From positions 1-10,752 of the forward strand of contig CAZALE010000021.1 of the NCBI GenBank assembly GCA_964486055.1: 10,752 nucleotides of DNA, in the 5' to 3' direction. Positions 5,787 to 10,752 of this stretch are shown one piece after another. Both the position numbers and the translations under genes were made by a program. The notes beneath the pieces were generated by a model that ran no database searches, was not told where the DNA came from, and was given only the letters and a program-made list of their open reading frames with translations. Source of the stretch: J014 sp964486055 (lineage in GTDB: Bacteria; Acidobacteriota; Blastocatellia; Pyrinomonadales; Pyrinomonadaceae). Within the stretch, counting starts at the first letter, position 1. Each line of letters opens with the position of its first letter.

Positions 5787-6919
5787 TGCTCGTCTCAAAG
5801 CTTTACGCCATTCAGTATTCGCTTCGGCAACATCTCACGGGTTGGTGGTGGGTCATACGTCATGCAAAACAACCTAAATGTAAGCTGGAGCGCGCGCCTA
5901 ATCGCGTTCTATTCGTATTGACCGGTTTGCTCGGCGATTCTGTCATGTGCACACCCGTAATTGCGGCAGCGCATCACCTGTGGCCTGAGTCTAAGATCGT
6001 TTTGCTTGGTAAGCGTCAAAATCTGGAACTCTTAGCTGCTTGTCCTTATATAGACGAGTTTATAGAAGCGACTGCCATCCCTTTCACACTAACCAAGCGA
6101 AAAGATGTTTCGGTTTTGGCCGCTAAGTTGCGAGCATTGCATTTTGACTTAGCGATCATCCTTTTAGGCGACCAATTTGCTCACTTACTTGCAAAGGTAG
6201 GAATCCCAATCCGCGTCGGCGTCAAGGAACATCCGCTTGCTCCTTGCTTGACGCATCACTACCCGATTGGCTCGCCGCGCACTTGGGGCGCTGAGGAGAG
6301 ACTTGGCGCTCTGCGGTGTCTGGGGTACAAAGTAGAGTCCGGTAAGCCTAGACTCTGGGTTGATCGGGATGCGCGAGAGAGCGCTTCGCTTAAGTTACGA
6401 AGCCTTGGCGTCGAAGCAGGGGAAAGATATGTTGTCTTGCATCCATTTGGAAGTGAAAAGCGGCAATGGTGGCCGCTCAACCGTGCAGCTCTTTTGGCAG
6501 AGGCTATGTTTCATGAGCTAGGACTCAAGACGCTGTTGATCGGTGGCCCTGAGGTTCGCAGCGCAATCAACCAGAATTCGCCAGCGTGCCTGCTAGATTC
6601 TACTGGGAGATTGAGCGTTCAGGAGTTGCTGGCGGTGATAGAGCGCGCTGAACTGGTCGTGACGACCGATAGTGGACCGTTTCACATTGCCGGCGCCCTT
6701 GAAAGACCAGCGATCGGACTCTTTCGCGGACGACGTCCGGAGCACGCAGCCGCTTACCCGACGGCTAAGGTCGTTTTCGGACAAAATCCCGAGTGCAGCA
6801 CTAAATGTGATTGGGATCGATGCAGAGACATCCCTTGCCGACAAATGCAATCGATAACGGTGGAAGAGGTTTTAAAGGTGATTCAGTATGAAGGAAATTC
6901 TAAAAACAGCTTTCTGTGA
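5786..6919 (+). CDS. Glycosyltransferase family 9 (heptosyltransferase-like)
   Basis: The 377-residue product has the two-domain GT-B layout of ADP-heptose:LPS heptosyltransferases. The N-terminal domain carries VLFVLTGLLGDSVMCTPVI (41-59) with the GxxGD motif of the family. The C-terminal domain has VVLHPFGSEKRQWW (216-229), LIGGPE (251-256) and the family signature TTDSGPFHIAGALERPAIGLF (293-313). A cysteine-rich end (C337, C341, C346, C351) before ITVEEV is also common in GT9 proteins. It should work at the cytoplasmic face of the inner membrane, adding a sugar to lipopolysaccharide core or a related acceptor. Donor and acceptor are not determinable, and many GT9 members outside proteobacterial LPS loci do not use heptose. 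Its start overlaps the preceding stop. G+C is visibly higher than in the genes to the left (38 of 60 bases at 6241-6300). Confidence 0.9.
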   Translation: MLVSKLYAIQYSLRQHLTGWWWVIRHAKQPKCKLERAPNRVLFVLTGLLGDSVMCTPVIAAAHHLWPESKIVLLGKRQNLELLAACPYIDEFIEATAIPFTLTKRKDVSVLAAKLRALHFDLAIILLGDQFAHLLAKVGIPIRVGVKEHPLAPCLTHHYPIGSPRTWGAEERLGALRCLGYKVESGKPRLWVDRDARESASLKLRSLGVEAGERYVVLHPFGSEKRQWWPLNRAALLAEAMFHELGLKTLLIGGPEVRSAINQNSPACLLDSTGRLSVQELLAVIERAELVVTTDSGPFHIAGALERPAIGLFRGRRPEHAAAYPTAKVVFGQNPECSTKCDWDRCRDIPCRQMQSITVEEVLKVIQYEGNSKNSFL

Positions 6920-7056
6920 ATTGATCGATTACATGCAGGCCAAAGCGCTCGGATAAAGATCTGCCCGCTGAGAAATCCACGATGCGTCGCTTGGGTAGTC
7001 GCTATTTGCGCTGCACCATTTGCGACTGGAACCAAAGGGTTGGTATCTTTATATGA
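6888..7056 (+). pseudogene. Decayed small zinc-ribbon-like gene
   Basis: An ATG at 6888, inside the end of the GT9 gene, has an AAAGGTG ribosome binding site 7 bases upstream. It opens a frame beginning MKEILKTAFCELIDYMQAKALG that stops at 6954-6956. Continuing in another frame gives K-I-C-P (6956-6967), and in the third frame EKSTMRRLGSRYLRCTICDW up to a stop at 7054-7056. Together these read like a small zinc-ribbon protein (CPxC ... R-Y-x-C-x-x-C), as often found in glycosyltransferase operons, but with one cysteine missing from the first knuckle and at least two frame changes. The second knuckle, C-T-I-C, is intact. It is therefore most likely a pseudogene, although sequencing errors cannot be excluded. 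Recognition rests on a short motif. Confidence 0.4.
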
Positions 7057-7072
7057 AAAGCATTGAGGTCAG

Positions 7073-8260
7073 ATGACTAGTCAGATTCGCCATAAGAAGA
7101 GCGGCAAGATCAAAGTCTTACACTTCACTGATATAGTAAATCGCTTCGATTTTATCGACAATGTCATTCGTTACGTTGATAAGGATAAGTTCGAAGTTGG
7201 ATTATGTTTGACCAACCCGAACAGCAACATTCAATCAGCTTCCTATCCCGATGATTTCCCTTTGTGGATAATTGAATCAAAAGGAAGGAGAAGCTTTCCG
7301 CGTGTTGTGCGAGAGCTTGCTCGTGTCTTGCGCACCTGGGGCGCAGACATCATTCATACGCACCACTATGATCCGGCTGTCATAGGTTTTTTGGCGACTA
7401 GGCTCTACCCACAGACAAAATTGGTTGTTGGGCGGCACTATTCGGATGCGATCTATCGCATACCATCTAAGGTAAAAAGGCATGTCTATTTGATGGTCGA
7501 AAATGTTGTCAATAGGGCGGCAACGCGCATTATCGTGCCGTCGAAATACATACGCGAGATTCTAGTTGATTGGCAAGGAGTTGCTGCCGAGAAGGTCGAT
7601 GTGATCTATTACGGTTTCGATCCAGAAAAGTACTCGTTGCCGCGCGAGGATGAGATCAAGATATTGCGCGCCGAAATGGGCTTGGAAGGGAAATTCGTGA
7701 TAGGCACGTTCGCGCGGTTGCATGAAGAGAAAGGGCATAGGTTTTTACTCGAAGCCGTATCACATTTAAGCGTCGAATTACCTCATCTGGTCTGGTTGAT
7801 TGTCGGCGATGGCCCGGAAAGGCGCGATCTGGAACGAAGGGTAGCGGAAAAAGGGCTAGAAGGAAGAGTTGTCTTCCTCGGTTGGAGACGCGACGCAATC
7901 AAGTTGATGGCGGCCATCGACGTCGTTGTGCAGCCGACTTTACATGAGGCTTTTAGTCAGGTGATGATCGAGGCTCTGTGGATGAAACGACCGCTCATCA
8001 TCACCGAAGTAAGTGGTGCTGTTGACATCATTCGAGACGGAGAAAACGGCATATTGGTTCCCAAAGAAGATCCGACAGCTTTGGCTAGTGCAATTTCACG
8101 CTTGGCTTGCGATCAAAGTCTCAGAGAGAAGATAGTAAATAACGGATACGCCTTAGTTAATGAAAACTTGCCCATGACAAAGATTATCCCTTATTATGAG
8201 CAATCTTATTTCAAGGCGATTAATGGATCTTATTCTTATTTGACTAAGGCAACGCAGTGA
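7073..8260 (+). CDS. Glycosyltransferase family 4 (GT-B fold)
   Basis: The 395-residue product is a retaining GT-B glycosyltransferase. The N-terminal acceptor domain starts with KIKVLHFTD (12-20) and includes ADIIHTHHYDP (91-101). The C-terminal donor domain begins with FVIGTFARLHEEKGHRFLLEA (208-228), where R215 and K220 are the expected phosphate-contacting residues, and continues with IVGDGPER (243-250). HEAFSQVMIEA (291-301) gives the E-x7-E motif (E292, E300) of the family, and GENGILVP (323-330) closes the core. Length is normal. GAGG lies 4 bases before the ATG. It is probably a cytoplasmic, membrane-associated enzyme that transfers a sugar from a nucleotide donor onto a lipid-linked glycan. 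Its stop overlaps the GTG start of the next small gene. Confidence 0.92.
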   Translation: MTSQIRHKKSGKIKVLHFTDIVNRFDFIDNVIRYVDKDKFEVGLCLTNPNSNIQSASYPDDFPLWIIESKGRRSFPRVVRELARVLRTWGADIIHTHHYDPAVIGFLATRLYPQTKLVVGRHYSDAIYRIPSKVKRHVYLMVENVVNRAATRIIVPSKYIREILVDWQGVAAEKVDVIYYGFDPEKYSLPREDEIKILRAEMGLEGKFVIGTFARLHEEKGHRFLLEAVSHLSVELPHLVWLIVGDGPERRDLERRVAEKGLEGRVVFLGWRRDAIKLMAAIDVVVQPTLHEAFSQVMIEALWMKRPLIITEVSGAVDIIRDGENGILVPKEDPTALASAISRLACDQSLREKIVNNGYALVNENLPMTKIIPYYEQSYFKAINGSYSYLTKATQ

Positions 8261-8451
8261 ATATGTTGGGAGAAAAATTGCCTGTTGAATTGATCAAACC
8301 TCAGCTTAAGAGTCAGGTTAGAGAGATGGGGCACAAAATTTATCACCAGTGTATTCAGATCATTGCAGATAGTTTTTGTAAGCCCTTAGGGGAGACGATC
8401 TACACCGATTGGCGAGTGGCTAATTCTTATTGCCTGAGCATGGCAGTGTGA
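8257..8451 (+). CDS. Unrecognised 64-residue protein
   Basis: I do not recognise this product. It is predicted to be mainly helical and contains KSQVREMGHKIYHQCIQIIA and a C-terminal TIYTDWRVANSYCLSMAV. No signal peptide or membrane helix is visible. The GTG start overlaps the GT4 stop (GTGA) and has TAAGG 7 bases upstream, which favours real translation; an ATG at 8263 is an alternative. The stop TGA at 8449-8451 is in the same frame as the following GT2 gene with no other stop between them, so this could also be the broken front of a longer protein. It may be a small accessory protein or a gene remnant. Confidence 0.4.
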   Translation: MNMLGEKLPVELIKPQLKSQVREMGHKIYHQCIQIIADSFCKPLGETIYTDWRVANSYCLSMAV

Positions 8452-8517
8452 TTGCCATTCCAGAGGCTAAGATGGACTGTCTTGAAAGGAGAAATCGAAG
8501 GATCGGTTGACTGTTTC

Positions 8518-9404
8518 ATGAAAACGTCTTGGTCAGTATCTTTGGTTATTCCCGTTCGAAACGAAGAGCAGAGTCTACCCTCTTTGATCGAATCGATCAA
8601 ACAGCAAACTTTTGAGCCAGCGGAGATCATCATCGTCGACGGCGGATCGGTTGATGGAACCGTCCGTGTAGCCAAAGAGATTGCCGGAAGAGACCCCCGG
8701 TTTAGAGTGGTTGAAGCCGGACCGGCGACGCCGGGGCGCGGAAGAAATGTCGGCGTCGCTGCCGCTCGCTATGACTGGATCGCTTTTACCGACGCTGGCG
8801 TCAGGCTAGAACCCGATTGGCTTGCCGAACTAGTTAAAACCGCAAGCGCTAATCCGGATCTTGATGTCGTTTACGGGAACTATGAGCCGGTCATATCGAG
8901 CTTTTTTGAACGTTGTGCGGCAATCGCTTATGTCCCCCCAAAGCAACCGAAGGTCAATGGAGCGATACGTGGTCCATTTATTGCTTCGTGTTTGATGAAA
9001 AAGGAGGTTTGGGCGAGAGTAGGAGGCTTCCCCGATCTTCGAGCGGCTGANNNNNNNNNNNNNNNNNNNNNNNNNNNNNNNNNNNNNNNNNNNNNNNNNN
9101 NNNNNNNNNNNNNNNNNNNNNNNNNNNNNNNNNNNNNNNNNNNNNNNNNNTTGCGATCCCCTTTTTACTTCTCGGAATCCTTCATAGCGCCTGGTGGTTT
9201 GGCGTACCCGTTGCTGGGTTCATCTTGCGCGTCGCTCGAAGCATTTGGCGACACAGGGATGGAAGAGAAGTAGTCTGGTTGTTCAATCCATTGCAATTTG
9301 CTCTCGTCGGGGCGATCATCCTCGCCATCGATCTGGCAACGTTTGTCGGATGGGGGCAAGCTTTGCTTCAAGCCTCTAATTTCACAAAAAAACTCGACTA
9401 TTAA
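8518..9404 (+). CDS. Glycosyltransferase family 2, membrane-anchored, interrupted by assembly gap
   Basis: Before the gap, 177 residues show a GT-A fold: SVSLVIPVRNEEQSLPSLIE (6-25), EIIIVDGGSVDGT (36-48), PGRGRNVGVAAA (72-83) and WIAFTDAGVRLEPDWL (87-102), in which D92 replaces the usual DxD. RGPFIASCLMKKEVWARVGGF (151-171) is the typical acceptor-side region. The next codon is GAN (Asp or Glu), agreeing with the expected ED motif just inside the gap. After the gap the matching frame is the one starting at 9153. It encodes 83 residues with two membrane helices (AIPFLLLGILHSAWWFGVPV and LQFALVGAIILAIDLATFVG) and stops at 9402-9404. Reading straight through the N-run instead gives an implausible tail ending at 9273; the true gap length need not be 100. 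The ATG at 8518 was chosen because the GT2 domain begins just after it, although its ribosome binding site is weak. Confidence 0.85.
9051..9150. other. Assembly gap (100 N)
   Basis: Exactly 100 N form a scaffold-gap placeholder of conventional length, so the true distance is unknown. It removes the central part of the GT2 gene. The reading frame changes across it (position modulo 3 shifts from 1 to 0), which fits a missing stretch whose true length is not 100. Confidence 0.97.
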
Positions 9405-9447
9405 GCGTCTCTGTTAATATCTATGTTTTAAAGGAGTTATCAGTGGA

Positions 9448-10569
9448 ATGCGAAAGTACAATGTTCTGGTTACTGGTGGAGCTGGGTTTATCGGCTCACA
9501 CTTAGTTGATGCATTGATAGAAAGAGGGTATCGAGTCAGAATTCTTGATTCACTGGTCGAGCAAGTTCACGGTGGTAAATTGCCTGAATATCTTAACAAG
9601 GAGGCGGAGTTTATAAGGGCTGATGTTTGCGATGCGGAAGCAGTCAGAAAGGCGTTGGAGGACATAGATGTTGTATACCATCAAGCAGCTGAAGTGGGTG
9701 TTGGGCAATCCATGTATGAGATTGTTCGATACGTCAGGGCTAATGACTTAGGAACAGCGATCTTACTTGAAGAGATGATCAAACGACCTAAGCAGTTCAA
9801 GAAATTGCTGGTGGCTTCTTCAATGTCTATCTATGGTGAGGGAGCTTATCGAAATCCTAAAACAAATGAAATTGTATATCCGCAACTGCGAACTGACGCA
9901 CAGCTAGCCTGCCATCAATGGGAAGTAATGGATAAAGATGGGGCGGAACTAGAACCTATTCCTACAAAAGAAGAGAAACCTCTTTTCCCAACCTCTGTTT
10001 ATGCTGTCAGCAAACAGGATCAAGAGCAATACTGTTTAGCCGTAGGTCGCGCATACAAAATTCCAACGGTAGCACTTCGATATTTCAATGTTTATGGAAC
10101 AAGACAAGCTTTATCGAATCCTTACACAGGTGTTTGTGCTATTTTTTCGGCAAGGTTATTAAATGACCAGAGACCCTTGATATTCGAGGATGGTAATCAG
10201 ACCCGTGATTTCGTACATGTGAGCGACGTAGTTCAGGCGAATCTTCTTGCACTCGAGACAGACAAAGCTGACTATCATGCAATAAATGTTGGTACAGGCA
10301 GACCTACTTCCGTAAGGCAAATTGCTGAGATGCTTGCAGAAGGACTTGGAAAGAAAATACAACCTGAGATTGTTGGAAAATATCGCGAAGGTGATATTCG
10401 GCATTGTGTAGCTGATATAACTAAAGCAAAGACTTTGCTCGGATATGAACCGAAAGTTCGGCTTGAGGAAGGTCTGAAAGAGCTTTTAGAATGGATAAAG
10501 GACAAAAAGCCTGAGGATCGTGTGGGTACTGCAACTGTTGAATTGATGACAAGGAACTTAGTAAAATAA
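9448..10569 (+). CDS. Extended-SDR sugar-nucleotide epimerase (dTDP-L-rhamnose 4-epimerase-like)
   Basis: The 373-residue product is an NAD-dependent extended short-chain dehydrogenase. It has GGAGFIG (10-16) for cofactor binding, LVASSMSIYGEG (121-132) with the catalytic Ser region, YAVSK (185-189) as the Tyr/Lys pair, RYFNVYGTRQALSNPYTGV (211-229) and DFVHVSDV (254-261). The phrase AAEVGVGQSMYEI and the insertion between about 150 and 180 (WEVMDKDGAELEPIPTKEEK) match what I recall of dTDP-L-rhamnose 4-epimerase/WbiB-like and related UDP-glucose 4-epimerase-like proteins. Those often carry a CPxCG pair in this insertion; here it reads MDKDG and lacks it. The enzyme would convert a nucleotide sugar in the cytosol to feed the neighbouring glycosyltransferases. 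The substrate is uncertain. GGAG lies 11 bases before the ATG. Its G+C is lower than that of the preceding glycosyltransferases. Confidence 0.85.
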   Translation: MRKYNVLVTGGAGFIGSHLVDALIERGYRVRILDSLVEQVHGGKLPEYLNKEAEFIRADVCDAEAVRKALEDIDVVYHQAAEVGVGQSMYEIVRYVRANDLGTAILLEEMIKRPKQFKKLLVASSMSIYGEGAYRNPKTNEIVYPQLRTDAQLACHQWEVMDKDGAELEPIPTKEEKPLFPTSVYAVSKQDQEQYCLAVGRAYKIPTVALRYFNVYGTRQALSNPYTGVCAIFSARLLNDQRPLIFEDGNQTRDFVHVSDVVQANLLALETDKADYHAINVGTGRPTSVRQIAEMLAEGLGKKIQPEIVGKYREGDIRHCVADITKAKTLLGYEPKVRLEEGLKELLEWIKDKKPEDRVGTATVELMTRNLVK

Positions 10570-10586
10570 CCGTCAAAGCCTCAATT

Positions 10587-10603
10587 CCTTCCAAATTGGA
10601 AGG
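10587..10603 (+). terminator. Weak terminator-like hairpin after the epimerase gene
   Basis: CCTTCC and GGAAGG form a 6-base stem with an AAATT loop, 18 bases after the epimerase stop codon. It is followed by GTGCTTT rather than a clear T-run, so termination may be partial. The next gene begins only about 40 bases later on the same strand. Confidence 0.3.
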
Positions 10604-10645
10604 GTGCTTTAGATGTAATGACTGATTATGTCTTATCAGGGAAAC

Positions 10646-10752
10646 ATGTTTTTCTTTCATGATCAGCCCACTGTACTGGGGCATCCTAGAAACCCGCGTA
10701 CTTTGTACATCTGTTACTTTGGCCTGCGCGAGCCCCTGGTTCAAACTCAAGT
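10646..10752 (+). CDS. Glycosyltransferase N-terminus, cut by window edge
   Basis: An ATG at 10646, with AGGGA about 3 bases upstream, opens a frame that stays open to the end of the window (35 complete codons). After a short leader, residues 19-35 read RTLYICYFGLREPLVQTQ. This closely resembles the first strand and loop of GT4 glycosyltransferases, which often begin with a pattern such as ILYISYDGLLEPLGQSQV. The gene would continue beyond the window as another sugar transferase of the same cluster. The short visible length limits certainty. Confidence 0.6.
   Translation, partial: MFFFHDQPTVLGHPRNPRTLYICYFGLREPLVQTQ

Noticed and set aside
8257..9050. Recoding of TGA as an amino acid to fuse the 64-residue gene with GT2
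   Set aside because: Neighbouring genes (the DUF486, GT9, GT4 and cupin genes) end in TGA and no intact gene here needs internal TGA to be read. No selenocysteine-type context was recognised.
9151..9273. Tail of the GT2 gene read in frame through the N-run, ending at 9273
   Set aside because: The frame across a placeholder gap is arbitrary. The frame ending at 9404 has membrane helices and sensible composition, so the shorter tail is an artefact.

Overview
This is a bacterial window from a draft assembly: a run of 100 N (9051-9150) interrupts one gene. The glycosyltransferase-rich right half, including a GT9 (heptosyltransferase-like) enzyme, suggests an organism that decorates its surface with polysaccharide or lipopolysaccharide, probably with an outer membrane. 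No rRNA, tRNA or other phylogenetic marker is present, so I do not name a taxon.

Left part (1-2400). A plus-strand gene encodes a 538-residue secreted, glycine-rich collagen-like protein with blocks of Gly-Gly-X repeats. It converges on a minus-strand gene for a four-helix membrane protein of the DUF486 branch of the DMT superfamily. The 257 bases between them hold only weak coding-like fragments.

Middle part (2400-4700). A compact three-gene minus-strand operon runs small helical protein -> class I SAM methyltransferase with an extra N-terminal domain -> two-domain cupin. It has a near-consensus promoter at 4624-4652, a strong ribosome binding site, and two exact tandem copies of a 16-base unit just upstream of the promoter. 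A hairpin with an AT-rich flank lies past its end. The substrate cannot be read from the sequence, but the gene set looks like a small tailoring pathway and is the most likely place here for undescribed biochemistry.

Right part (5052-10752). A plus-strand surface-glycan cluster encodes a methyltransferase, a GT9 glycosyltransferase, a decayed zinc-ribbon-like small gene, a GT4 glycosyltransferase, an unrecognised 64-residue protein, a GT2 glycosyltransferase with a C-terminal membrane region (split by the assembly gap), an extended-SDR sugar-nucleotide epimerase/dehydratase close to dTDP-L-rhamnose 4-epimerases, and the start of another glycosyltransferase cut off by the window edge. These would supply and transfer sugars for an O-antigen, capsule or exopolysaccharide. 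In sampled stretches the GT9-GT2 segment is clearly richer in G+C than the flanking operon and the epimerase gene, as often seen in polysaccharide loci assembled by gene transfer.
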